In this document: one piece after another, positions 14,571-23,667 of the stretch
How positions within the stretch are numbered: the first letter of the stretch is position 1
Layout: the number at the start of each line of letters is the position of its first letter
NCBI GenBank assembly: GCA_964396245.1
Contig: CAYNEO010000012.1
Location: forward strand, 13,651-77,650
DNA: 64,000 nt
DNA from: CAYNEO01 sp964396245
GTDB taxonomy: Bacteria > Zixibacteria > MSB-5A5 > GN15 > FEB-12
Reading direction: 5' to 3'
Notes under the pieces: model-generated
Told to the model about the DNA's origin: nothing
Seen by the model: the letters and a program-made list of their open reading frames with translations, nothing else
Database searches by the model: none
Position numbers and translations under genes: made by a program

Positions 14571-16775
14571 TCAGGCCGGCTCGAGCTCTTCCGGCTGAAG
14601 CAGCTTCCCGACAAACAGGCAGGAATTTTTCACAAAAAAGACCACCGGGAGATCACCCGCCATCTTCTCGATCCGCTCGGCGTATTCCGCTTCTTCCCCC
14701 GGCTCCGGAACAGCCAACCCCAGAAAGACCACATCGGCCTCGGCGCTCTTGCTTTGAATCAGTTGAGTGATACTGGTATCCTCGGGCTTCAGGAACACAT
14801 CACACTCGGCATCGATTCGAATATCGCGCAGCATCGTCTTCAAATACCGGTCGGTACTCTGCCGGGCGAATTCGTTGGAGGCAGCGCTGAGCACTTTCAG
14901 TTCGGCTCCGCGCCACTCAGGGTTGCGGGTGAGAAGATAAGCCAGCAGAAGCATCAGGTCGCCGTTTTGTTTGAGACCGCCCCACCAGACGTGAATTTCC
15001 CGCGCCGCTTTCCTGGCCGGGAAAACATGCTGCGGGTTAATCTTGCCGATAACGACAGATTTTTTGATTTTTTCGAGGCGTCGTACCGTAACAAGAAAAT
15101 CTGCCAGCCGCTTTTGCTCTTTCGGCCAGCCGAGGACAATAGTGTTGCTCGAGAAGCCGGCGATACCGTTGGCCTGCGAAACATCGACAATACCATCGAC
15201 CACGTTGTCAACAACATCGACCTCGGCGAACACCGTGAGGTCTTCGTCGTCCATTAGATCCATGGTCGACTGCAGCATGCTTTCGGTATCGACCTGCTGA
15301 GCCAGCAGGTCTCCGACAATCAGCTCGACCACCGTAACCACGCCCCGGTTCTGGCTGAACCAGGAACCGAATTTGATCAGCTCCAGCTTCCGGTGCGGGT
15401 CGTCGACAAACACCAGCACGTGCGGACGCCAGTTGCGGGCGCTCATTCGCCGCCTCGACAGGCGGATAAGAACCCAGCGAAGGACAGCCTCGTAGAGACC
15501 GCGTCGCGCGTCGCCCCATGTAGCGCGTTTTTCCCGCCGGGTGAAAATCAGCCAGAGGAGGACCTCGACAGCAATCGCCGCGACACTGGCGGCGGGGCTG
15601 ATGAGGAACATCACCCAGAGACAGGCCGCGCCGCAGGCGATATTGACCACCCACGGCACCCGGAATTTCGGCCGCCACGAGGGGTCGCCGCTCAATGTCT
15701 CCAGACCGGCCACAATATTTATCGTCCCGTAGACAGTGAGGAAGAACATCGTGACAACCTGCGCGACTGCGTTCAGATTGCCCAATAGAGTAAACGCGAG
15801 TGCGATAATGACTGACAGGACAAGCGCGGCGCGGATTCCGGATTCACTCGCGATGAACCCCCTGAGCTTTCGATTCCCCATCTGGTCTTTGGTGACCGCC
15901 TGAAGCGTGCGGGGCGCGCCAAGCACTGACCCGACCGCGGATGAAAGTATCGCTCCCCACAGACCCGGCAGAACCAGTAGCAGCCCGAGGGGGGCTATTT
16001 TCAGCCAGATAAGCGAATCGGTCTGCAGTTCGTAAGCCGATGCCGATGCGGAGAGCACGACCGGGATAACCAGATAGACGAGAAATCCTGTCAATGTCGC
16101 GGCAATAGCGCCTATCGGGATGGACCGACCCGGCGTCTTCAAGTCGCCGGATAGACTCAAGCCGGCCATGACGCCGGTGACAGCCGGGAAAAACACCGCG
16201 AAGCCGGTCCAGAAGCCGACCCTGTCGGTGACCTCCTCCAGCGACGGAACCGGCGCATTAGACGTCAAATACGCCCCAACTATCAATGCCGCAATCGAAA
16301 GCACCACCAGGATCAAAAGCGGTACCTGGGTGCGCAGGGCAAACCCCGCTCCATAAAACGAAACTCCGGCCACGGCGAGCGTTATGACCACGGCGGCGAG
16401 GTCGAGTGGAATCGACGGCCATACGATTGTCAGCGATTCGGCAAGACCATAGGCATAGAGTGTCACCGAGACCGCCTGCGACAGAAACAGCGGCACACCG
16501 ATAGCCGCGCCGATACCGAGGCCGAGACTTCGCGAGATAATGAAGTACGCGCCGCCCCCGCCGACCCGCATGTTGGTGGCCATCGATGAAAACGACAGGG
16601 TGGTAATCAGTGTGATGCTGTTGGCAATCACCACGATAACGAGAGTCTGGAAAAGACCGAGATTCCCCACTACCCAGCCGAGGCGAAGATACATGATGAC
16701 GCCCAGGATAGTGAGCACCGTGGGCGTGTATACCCCCAGAAATGTCCCGAGTGTGCCTTTTGACCGGCGTTCCAT
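14571..16775 (-). CDS. SLC12/APC-type transporter (Na-K-Cl cotransporter-like)
   Basis: 734 residues. Residues 1-about 430 carry around twelve membrane helices of the amino acid-polyamine-cation superfamily. The N-terminal GTFLGVYTPTVLTILGVIMYLRLGWVVG is the signature of cation-chloride cotransporters. Residues 430-734 are a soluble cytoplasmic domain like the C-terminal regulatory domain of SLC12 proteins. Bacterial members are thought to move K+, Cl- or amino acids; the exact ion here is not known. ATG 16775 is adjacent to an in-frame TTG at 16778, and GAGGAG upstream is nearer ideal spacing for the TTG. Transcribed away from the glycyl-radical genes. Confidence 0.85.
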   Translation of the reverse strand: MERRSKGTLGTFLGVYTPTVLTILGVIMYLRLGWVVGNLGLFQTLVIVVIANSITLITTLSFSSMATNMRVGGGGAYFIISRSLGLGIGAAIGVPLFLSQAVSVTLYAYGLAESLTIVWPSIPLDLAAVVITLAVAGVSFYGAGFALRTQVPLLILVVLSIAALIVGAYLTSNAPVPSLEEVTDRVGFWTGFAVFFPAVTGVMAGLSLSGDLKTPGRSIPIGAIAATLTGFLVYLVIPVVLSASASAYELQTDSLIWLKIAPLGLLLVLPGLWGAILSSAVGSVLGAPRTLQAVTKDQMGNRKLRGFIASESGIRAALVLSVIIALAFTLLGNLNAVAQVVTMFFLTVYGTINIVAGLETLSGDPSWRPKFRVPWVVNIACGAACLWVMFLISPAASVAAIAVEVLLWLIFTRREKRATWGDARRGLYEAVLRWVLIRLSRRRMSARNWRPHVLVFVDDPHRKLELIKFGSWFSQNRGVVTVVELIVGDLLAQQVDTESMLQSTMDLMDDEDLTVFAEVDVVDNVVDGIVDVSQANGIAGFSSNTIVLGWPKEQKRLADFLVTVRRLEKIKKSVVIGKINPQHVFPARKAAREIHVWWGGLKQNGDLMLLLAYLLTRNPEWRGAELKVLSAASNEFARQSTDRYLKTMLRDIRIDAECDVFLKPEDTSITQLIQSKSAEADVVFLGLAVPEPGEEAEYAERIEKMAGDLPVVFFVKNSCLFVGKLLQPEELEPA

Positions 16776-16888
16776 CAAGTTAAATCGCTCCTCGGCTCAA
16801 ATTAATCCTGGCCGCGATCAGTTTGCCACTAAAATCATCGTCCCGAGAAGGCAGATGGCGTTTAGTTCGCGGTTACCTGGGAATGCAT

Positions 16889-16916
16889 TTGTTCCCTCCG
16901 GAAAAGAGGGTATATT
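16889..16916 (+). promoter_or_regulatory. Probable sigma-70 promoter of the glycyl-radical operon
   Basis: TTGTTC, 16 bases, TATATT, ending 54 bases before ATG 16970. The -35 sits in an inverted repeat GGGAA-N8-TTCCC (about 16880-16897), which could be an operator. The 194-base divergent region also serves the SLC12-like gene. Confidence 0.4.
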
Positions 16917-16969
16917 AATACGCGAGTGCTGAACCCCGTTTTTCGCTTCAGTACCTGTAACTATTACCT

Positions 16970-17779
16970 ATGGAAACAACCGGCGCTATATTCGAAATCC
17001 GCAGGTTCTGTGTGCACGACGGACCGGGCATCAGGACGACCGTCTTTTTCCTGGGCTGTTCCCTCGATTGTTCGTGGTGCCAGAATCCCGAAGGACGCAG
17101 TCGAACGGTGGAGACATTCGATTTGCATGCGGATGCAGCCATGGCTCAAACCCGCACTGACCCTGCGACGAAATCTATCGGCTGTATTGTGCCTGTCAGC
17201 ACGGTGATGGCCGAAGTCTCTCGCGACCGGACTTTCTATGATCAGTCAGGCGGTGGGGTGACCGTTTCCGGGGGCGAACCAATGGAACAGGTGGAGTTTC
17301 TGGATGCTCTGTTGCGTGCGAGCAGAGAAGCCGGTTTACACACGGCGGTGGATACGTGTGGCTATGCACCGTTCGAGAGTTTCGAACAGATATACGACTG
17401 GACGGACATGTTCTTGTTTGACCTGAAACTGATGGATCCGCACGAACACCTCGAATACACGGGCGTTCCCAACGAGCTCATTCTCGAAAACCTTTCCCTG
17501 CTCGCCGGTTTGGGTGACAAAGTATGGTTGCGGATACCGCTGGTTCCGGGAGTGACCGATACCGACCGCAATCTCTCGGCGATCTCCCGATTCATAGAAC
17601 CGCTGAATTCTGTCCGACGGGTGAGTCTGTTGCCGTACAACGAACTCGGCGAAGACAAAATCGATAGATACCAACTTGCGCGTGAACGTTTGAATCTCAA
17701 GCGGCAGGCAAATGACGACCTTCAGAAAATAGCATCGAGATTTGTCGACCTCGGCTGCGACGTGACTATCGGAGGCTAG
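16970..17779 (+). CDS. Glycyl-radical enzyme activating protein (radical SAM), short form
   Basis: 269 residues. The radical-SAM motif is CSLDCSWC (CxxxCxxC) followed by QNPE, and SAM-binding SGGEP occurs at about residue 101. The segment VMAEVSRDRTFYDQSGGGVTVSGGEP is typical of the activase group that carries an extra ferredoxin-like domain with two more clusters. Here that insert is replaced by about 30 residues with a single Cys, so the auxiliary clusters appear lost. It should abstract H from the Gly762 site of the enzyme encoded 8 bases downstream. No strong Shine-Dalgarno sequence precedes ATG 16970. Confidence 0.87.
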   Translation: METTGAIFEIRRFCVHDGPGIRTTVFFLGCSLDCSWCQNPEGRSRTVETFDLHADAAMAQTRTDPATKSIGCIVPVSTVMAEVSRDRTFYDQSGGGVTVSGGEPMEQVEFLDALLRASREAGLHTAVDTCGYAPFESFEQIYDWTDMFLFDLKLMDPHEHLEYTGVPNELILENLSLLAGLGDKVWLRIPLVPGVTDTDRNLSAISRFIEPLNSVRRVSLLPYNELGEDKIDRYQLARERLNLKRQANDDLQKIASRFVDLGCDVTIGG

Positions 17780-17786
17780 CAGATCA

Positions 17787-20150
17787 ATGAACGAGAGAAT
17801 TAGTAGGCTTCGGCAGGAAAGCCTGGCGGCAGTTCCAACCATATCGCTGGAACGAGCCCGATTGCTGACTGACTTCTACCGGGGTGAGATACCCGGACAA
17901 GTCTCTGTCCCGGTAGCTCGTGCCCTGGCATTCGGGCATATCCTCGAGCACACGACGATCTGTGTCAACGACGGCGAGCTGATTGTCGGCGAGCGCGGCC
18001 CGTCACCAAAAGCAGCGCCAACTTACCCCGAGATCTGTGCCCACTCGCTGAAAGATTTTGAGATTCTCCATACGCGGGAGAAGATATCGTTCAGGGTCGA
18101 CGACGATGCACGACGGATTCAGCAGGAACGAATAATTCCGTTCTGGTCGGGACGCTCGATTCGGGATCGGATATTCGCGGCCGTTGATCAGCAATGGAAA
18201 GATGCCTATGAAGCCGGCATCTTCACGGAGTTTCAGGAGCAACGGGCGCCGGGACATACCGTACTGGGCGACAAGATTTACCGCAAGGGCTTCCTCGATT
18301 TCAAGGAAGAAATAGAGCGAAGTATCGCGAACCTGGACTTCTTCGACGATCCGGAGGCATTCGATAAGCGCGAAGAACTGAAGGCGATGGCAATCGCCGC
18401 CGATGCCTTGATTCATCTGGCACAACGATACGCCGATACGCTCGCCGAATTAGCGGCAGCAGAAAGCGATGCCAAAAGGAAGGCCGAACTTCAGACGATG
18501 GAAGCCATCTGCCGACATGTCCCGGCGCATGCCCCGCGGACATTCCACGAGGCGCTGCAATATTACTGGTTCGTGCACCTGGGCGTCATAACCGAACTCA
18601 ATACCTGGGATTCGTTCAACCCGGGCCGGCTCGATCGTAACCTGTTGCCGTTCTACCGTCGTGATATCGAATCGGGCAGACTCACCGGTGAAAGCGCCAG
18701 GGAGCTTCTGCAATCGTTCTGGATCAAATTCAACAACCAGCCGGCGCCGCCGAAAGTGGGCGTCACCGCGCAGGAGAGCAACACCTATACCGATTTCTGC
18801 TTGATCAATCTTGGCGGCGTCACGGAGACCGGAGAGGACGCCTCCAACGAGCTAACGTATCTCATTCTCGATGTCATCGAAGAAATGCGGCTGCTTCAAC
18901 CGAGCTCAATGGTGCAAATCAGCAAGAAGAGCCCGGACAAACTGCTTCACCGCGCGCTCGAGATAATCAAATCCGGTTATGGGCAACCGTCGATGTTCAA
19001 CACTGATGCCATCGTAGCCGAAATGCTGAGACAGGGGAAATCAATAGTGGATGCCCGCAACGGCGGCGCCAGCGGTTGTGTGGAGACCGGCGCCTTCGGC
19101 AAAGAGAGTTATATCCTGACCGGTTATTTCAACCTCGTCAAAGTCCTCGAGATCACCCTGCACAACGGCCTTGACCCTCGAACCGGCAAACGCATTGGAA
19201 TCGAAACCGGCGACCCGGCCACATTTGATGACTTCGACACGTTTTTTGATGCCTTCCGGCGACAGCTCGAGCACTTTATCGATATCAAGATCAAGGGGAA
19301 TGTCATTATCGAGCGACTCTGGGCAAAATACCTCCCTGCGCCGCTGATGTCGCTTCTGATTGATGATTGTATCGCCAACGGCAAAGACTACAACGACGGC
19401 GGCGCCAGGTACAACACGTCATATATCCAGGGAGTCGGATTGGGCACGATAACCGACTCAATGACCGCCATCAAGTACCGTATCTTCGATAAGAACGACA
19501 TGACCATGCCCGAAATGCTGGCCGCATTGAAAGAAGACTTTGCCGGATGCGAGACTGTCCACGATTCTCTCTGGAACCGGACCCCGAAGTACGGCAATGA
19601 CGACGATTATGCCGACACGGTGATGCGGAGAATATTCGACAGCTATTTCGAGCTGATCGACGAACGACCGAATACCAGGGGCGGGCATTTTCGGATCAAT
19701 CTCCTCCCGACCACGTGTCACATCTATTTTGGAAGTGTTGTAGGCGCCACACCCGACGGTCGCCGGTGCGGCGAACCACTGTCCGAAGGGATCTCGCCGG
19801 TACAGGGAGCCGACCGGAAAGGACCCACGGCGGTACTCAACTCCGCCGCTAAGATCGATCATCTCAGAACCGGCGGCACACTGCTCAACCAGAAATTCAC
19901 GCCGCAACTGCTCGAGGATGATCAAGTCCTGAAGAAAATCGGGGCGCTGGTGCGGTCGTATTTCACCATGGACGGCCACCACATCCAGTTTAACGTGATC
20001 AAAGCGGAGACTCTCCGGAAAGCCCAGGAAGAACCGGAAAAGTACCGGGATCTGATTGTCCGGGTCGCCGGCTACAGCGACTATTTTGTCGATCTCGGCC
20101 GCACCCTCCAGGACGAGATTATCCGCAGAACCGAACACGGCGCCATCTAA
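17787..20150 (+). CDS. Glycyl-radical enzyme (HypD/PFL2-like)
   Basis: 787 residues, the usual size for this family. The catalytic thiyl Cys431 lies in SGCVETGAFGKE, with Glu433 as likely general base. The glycyl radical Gly762 lies in RVAGYSDYFVDL near the C terminus. The GCVE loop points to the dehydratase/lyase branch (glycerol, propanediol, hydroxyproline and similar) rather than true pyruvate formate-lyase, which has a Cys-Cys pair. The GAFGKESYILTGYFN stretch and the length recall trans-4-hydroxyproline dehydratase, but I cannot prove the substrate. No ProC-like reductase, microcompartment shell or dehydrogenase gene is adjacent. An oxygen-sensitive enzyme like this implies an anaerobic phase of life. 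Confidence 0.88.
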   Translation: MNERISRLRQESLAAVPTISLERARLLTDFYRGEIPGQVSVPVARALAFGHILEHTTICVNDGELIVGERGPSPKAAPTYPEICAHSLKDFEILHTREKISFRVDDDARRIQQERIIPFWSGRSIRDRIFAAVDQQWKDAYEAGIFTEFQEQRAPGHTVLGDKIYRKGFLDFKEEIERSIANLDFFDDPEAFDKREELKAMAIAADALIHLAQRYADTLAELAAAESDAKRKAELQTMEAICRHVPAHAPRTFHEALQYYWFVHLGVITELNTWDSFNPGRLDRNLLPFYRRDIESGRLTGESARELLQSFWIKFNNQPAPPKVGVTAQESNTYTDFCLINLGGVTETGEDASNELTYLILDVIEEMRLLQPSSMVQISKKSPDKLLHRALEIIKSGYGQPSMFNTDAIVAEMLRQGKSIVDARNGGASGCVETGAFGKESYILTGYFNLVKVLEITLHNGLDPRTGKRIGIETGDPATFDDFDTFFDAFRRQLEHFIDIKIKGNVIIERLWAKYLPAPLMSLLIDDCIANGKDYNDGGARYNTSYIQGVGLGTITDSMTAIKYRIFDKNDMTMPEMLAALKEDFAGCETVHDSLWNRTPKYGNDDDYADTVMRRIFDSYFELIDERPNTRGGHFRINLLPTTCHIYFGSVVGATPDGRRCGEPLSEGISPVQGADRKGPTAVLNSAAKIDHLRTGGTLLNQKFTPQLLEDDQVLKKIGALVRSYFTMDGHHIQFNVIKAETLRKAQEEPEKYRDLIVRVAGYSDYFVDLGRTLQDEIIRRTEHGAI

Positions 20151-20306
20151 GAACTATAGAATCACTCAACCCATTACATGGCAAGGCAATAGCCTGTCTC
20201 CGGCCCGCCTGCCGGGTAACGGGCAACCTGAAATTCGCCCTTTAACCACGCAATATTAGCGAATTGCTGCAACTATCCGAGGTTCGCGAGTGTTCTACTT
20301 TCGTCC

Positions 20307-20335
20307 TTGCATTATGGACTGAATAGTTCTATATT
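20307..20335 (+). promoter_or_regulatory. Probable sigma-70 promoter of the Ser/Thr kinase
   Basis: TTGCAT, 17 bases, TATATT, placed 55 bases before ATG 20391. The 240-base gap after the glycyl-radical gene otherwise shows nothing recognisable. Confidence 0.45.
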
Positions 20336-20390
20336 CTCCATATAACCGGACGGCCGGATAGTCCGGAGGGTCACAAGGCAGTCCAATTAT

Positions 20391-22835
20391 ATGACACAAG
20401 ACAAATTCGACGACAATACTCATACGCACGTCATTCTTGCCAAAGGCGTGATGGTGGCGCATTACCGTGTCGACGAGAAGATCGGCGCCGGCGGCATGGG
20501 CGAGGTCTTTCTCGCGGAAGATACCAAGCTGAAACGACAGGTGGCACTGAAATTCCTGCCTGTTCACTTGTGCGCGGACGATGACGCCAAGGCACGCTTC
20601 ATCCGCGAGGCACGGGCCGCCGCCGGTCTCAACCACCCCAACATTATCCATGTCTACGAGGTCGGGGAGTTCAACGGTCGGCCGTACTTTGCGATGGAAT
20701 ATGTCACCGGCCATTCACTGCACCGATTCGCGCACGATGATCCTCAACCGGTCGAACGTATTATCGAACTGGCGATTCAGCTGTGCGAGGCGCTCGCCGA
20801 GGCCCACGGAAAAAGTGTAGTACATCGTGATATTAAGGCCGCCAATATTATAGTCGATGAAAAAGGTCGACCGCGGCTGCTTGATTTCGGTCTGGCTTCA
20901 ATCGCCGATGATAGTGACCTGACGAAAACAGGCTCGACCATAGGTACCGTGGCTTATATGTCCCCCGAGCAGGTTCAGGGTAAAAAGATCGATCAGCGGT
21001 CAGACCTTTTCAGCCTGGGAGTCGTACTCTACGAATTGCTGGCCGGTCGAACGCCGTTCCGCCAGGAAACACAGGCGGCAACTCTTCAGTCAATCATTCA
21101 GGATGAACCGCAACCGCTGGCACGCTATCGGAGCGAAGTCCCCGACACGCTCCAGCAGATCGTCAGTAAGCTCCTGGCGAAAAATCCGCAGTTCCGGTAT
21201 CAGACCGCCGAGGGCGTCCTCCCGGATTTGAGAAGTCTCAGCGCCGGCTATTCAGCCGGTATTTCGACTCCCGTGAAACCGCCGCGTCGTTCTCGCATGC
21301 CGGCTTTTGGTGCTGTCATCGGAATCCTGGCCGTGCTGGCGGTTGCCGCGTTCTTCTTCCAGCCGTGGAAGGCAAAGTCTACCGGACATGACGTACCGAT
21401 GATCGCGGTGCTTCCGTTCGAAAATCTCGGGTCGGCGGATGATGAATATTTTGCCGACGGCATGACCGAGGAAATAACCTCCCGACTCGCTACTATCGAG
21501 GGACTGGGCGTGATTTCACGGACAAGCGCGGTCGCAGCCAAAACACCCGGCAAGACGGTCAATGAGATCGGCAAAGAACTTGGCGTCGATTATGTCCTCG
21601 AGGGCACAGTAAGATGGAGCAAGACCGGCGGCCAGCCAAAAGTCCGGATCACCCCGCAGTTAATTCGAGTATCCGATGATCGTCACCTCTGGGCCGACAA
21701 CTACGAGCGCGAGCTCATGGAAGTATTCGATGTCCAGGCGGATATCGCCCTGCAGATAGTTGACCAGCTTGGCGTCACACTGCTCGATCACGAACGTCAG
21801 GATCTGGCATCACAGCCTACGCACAACGCGCAGGCTTATGAGTATTACCTCAGGGGCGTTGCGAGTCTCAAGCGGTTTGAATATCGCCAGGAGATGGCGC
21901 GCAACACCATAGCCAGTTTTGACAGCGCTATAGCCCTGGATCCGTCATTCGCATTGGCGTATGCGTTCAAGTCGGTAGCACATTCGAGGTATTACTTTAA
22001 TGAATTTGAGAACTTCCCGGCCCATGGCGAACTCGCCCGGCAGGCGGCCGGAAAAGCCCTGGAACTGAGTCCGGGACTGTCGTACGCGCACCTGGCCATG
22101 GGTCAGTATTTTAATTTCGTGCGTCGTGATTATGATCGCGCGCTGGATGAATTCTCGAAAGCCCAATCCGAACTGCATAACAACAGCGATCTCCTGCAGG
22201 CAATTGCGCTGGTTCAGATGCGGCAGGGTCGCTTCCGCGAGGCGCAAGAGAATTACCGCCGCGCCGCTGAATTCGATCCGTTGAGTGCCGGAAAACACGC
22301 CAGCCTTGCGTGGTGTTTGTTGATGACAAAAGACTACGACGAAGCCGAGCGGTCTATAGACCGTGCCATCATGCTTGACCCGAAAAACCCCGACCATTAT
22401 GCCGATAAAGTGAAATTGTACGCCAGCCGCACCGGAGACAAAGCGCAGATGCGTGCAGTTCTGCAAGAGGCATATAAGCATGTTGACCCGAGCGATCTTT
22501 TCAGCCCCGGCCTCTGGGACTTTGACTTGCGGGGAGAAGTACTCGATTCACTGATCGTAGGATATATCGAACGCTACCGTGATAGCGAATCTCCGCTGGC
22601 ATTCTACGGGAATATCACCATGGCTTACCTGACAGCAGGGAATACGGAACGAGCCGCCACATATGCCGATTCCGCACGACAGATCCTCATTCCCATGCTG
22701 GAAACAACCCCGGATAATGCCGATTTGCACGCCGCCCTGGGAATGTCCCTGGCGTGCCTCGGTGACTACGACGACGCCGTCAAAGAAGGCAGGAAAGCGA
22801 GGGAACTGATGTCGGTCGACGACTGCCATTGGTGA
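20391..22835 (+). CDS. Ser/Thr protein kinase with FlgO/TolB-like and TPR region (C terminus cut by in-frame TGA)
   Basis: 814 residues up to a TGA at 22833. The kinase domain (about 20-285) has a Gly-rich loop (IGAGGMGEVF), Lys in VALKFL, HRDIKAAN and DFG. One membrane helix lies near 305-325. A segment (about 335-450, IAVLPFENLGSADDEYFADGMTEEI) matches the FlgO/adenylate-cyclase-associated fold, and TPR repeats fill 470-800. The same frame continues after TGA with the normal last 68 residues of this family (GPDLVMVMAYIYTLAG to 23042). The gene is thus interrupted by a single stop rather than shifted. The remaining protein keeps the whole kinase and most TPRs and may still work. Confidence 0.85.
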   Translation: MTQDKFDDNTHTHVILAKGVMVAHYRVDEKIGAGGMGEVFLAEDTKLKRQVALKFLPVHLCADDDAKARFIREARAAAGLNHPNIIHVYEVGEFNGRPYFAMEYVTGHSLHRFAHDDPQPVERIIELAIQLCEALAEAHGKSVVHRDIKAANIIVDEKGRPRLLDFGLASIADDSDLTKTGSTIGTVAYMSPEQVQGKKIDQRSDLFSLGVVLYELLAGRTPFRQETQAATLQSIIQDEPQPLARYRSEVPDTLQQIVSKLLAKNPQFRYQTAEGVLPDLRSLSAGYSAGISTPVKPPRRSRMPAFGAVIGILAVLAVAAFFFQPWKAKSTGHDVPMIAVLPFENLGSADDEYFADGMTEEITSRLATIEGLGVISRTSAVAAKTPGKTVNEIGKELGVDYVLEGTVRWSKTGGQPKVRITPQLIRVSDDRHLWADNYERELMEVFDVQADIALQIVDQLGVTLLDHERQDLASQPTHNAQAYEYYLRGVASLKRFEYRQEMARNTIASFDSAIALDPSFALAYAFKSVAHSRYYFNEFENFPAHGELARQAAGKALELSPGLSYAHLAMGQYFNFVRRDYDRALDEFSKAQSELHNNSDLLQAIALVQMRQGRFREAQENYRRAAEFDPLSAGKHASLAWCLLMTKDYDEAERSIDRAIMLDPKNPDHYADKVKLYASRTGDKAQMRAVLQEAYKHVDPSDLFSPGLWDFDLRGEVLDSLIVGYIERYRDSESPLAFYGNITMAYLTAGNTERAATYADSARQILIPMLETTPDNADLHAALGMSLACLGDYDDAVKEGRKARELMSVDDCHW

Positions 22836-23042
22836 GGACCTGATCTGGTCATGGTCATGGCCTACATTTACACACTGGCAGGGCAGCCCGACAACGCAAT
22901 CGACGAACTCGATTACTTGCTATCTATCGAATCAGCGTATTCCACCAATTACCTCCGCGTATCGCCGATATTTGACCGGCTCCGGGATTATCCGCGTTTC
23001 CAGGCCCTTCTGGAAAAATACCGGATGCCCGGCCAGGCCTGA
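22836..23042 (+). pseudogene. In-frame 3' remnant of the Ser/Thr kinase
   Basis: 68 residues in the same frame as the kinase gene, separated only by one TGA codon. The content (YTLAGQPDNAIDELDYLLSI, then FDRLRDYPRFQALLEKY) is the standard C-terminal end of this TPR-kinase family, which shows that the stop is recent or a sequencing error. CGA to TGA would explain it by one transition. Independent initiation at ATG 22851 has no good ribosome-binding site. Confidence 0.6.
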
Positions 23043-23156
23043 TTTGCCGCTGTGCGCCGGGACCTGTCTCCACTGCATACCTCCACCTTTTAAGATGAAT
23101 TCTGTAACTTTTCTCCCGCAGCGCTGTTATTGGAGAAAGCAAGAAAGGAGGCACCG

Positions 23157-23594
23157 ATGCGACGCATCGCAGCTATGCTGTTGCTGGTCACAGGATTGAC
23201 GGCAACGGTCGCACGGGCTGAGTCGCCGGAATTTGTCGGATCCACCCAGGCTCCTTTCACCAGTGTGACAATATCTACGGTCAAGCCGAGCGCCGATGAT
23301 GTTATAGCCGCCGCCGACCATTTCGTGGTGAGCCAGAATTACCCGAACCCGTTCAACCTGGAAACTACCATCAGCTATAATCTTCCCGAGGACGCCACAA
23401 CCCTGATAAAGATCTACGATGTCCTTGGCAGACAAGTGAAAGAACTGGAAAATCAGACCGAGGCGGCCGGATACCACAAGGTAGTGTGGAATGGCCTGGA
23501 CGACAGCGGAAACGAACTCGCCAGCGGCGTATATATGTTCGTGCTGGCCGCCAACGACTTCTATGCTACCCGCAAGATGGTTTTGGTAAAATGA
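23157..23594 (+). CDS. Small secreted protein with FlgD-like/T9SS-type sorting domain
   Basis: 145 residues. A signal peptide (MRRIAAMLLLVTGLTATVARA) is followed by about 40 unassigned residues, then a complete C-terminal sorting domain (about 60-145). It starts with YPNPFN, continues IKIYDVLGRQVKEL and WNGLDDSGNELASGVYMF, and ends in KMVLVK. Normally this domain sits at the end of large secreted enzymes or adhesins. Here almost nothing else is present. AAGGAGG at 23144 gives a strong start at ATG 23157. The domain supports FCB-group affiliation. No secretion-machine gene is in the window. Confidence 0.8.
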   Translation: MRRIAAMLLLVTGLTATVARAESPEFVGSTQAPFTSVTISTVKPSADDVIAAADHFVVSQNYPNPFNLETTISYNLPEDATTLIKIYDVLGRQVKELENQTEAAGYHKVVWNGLDDSGNELASGVYMFVLAANDFYATRKMVLVK

Positions 23595-23667
23595 CGTGAA
23601 CGGGCGGACGCCGGGCCCGAGGATGCAACGAAGTATATTCGATAATCAGCGGTAAGTGAAAACGTCT

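Noticed and set aside
17787..20150. Pyruvate formate-lyase
   Set aside because: True PFL has adjacent Cys-Cys at the active site; here a single Cys in GCVE points to the dehydratase/lyase branch.
22833..22835. TGA as a selenocysteine codon
   Set aside because: No redox or catalytic role is expected at this TPR position, and only a very short hairpin follows. Kept only as a remote option.
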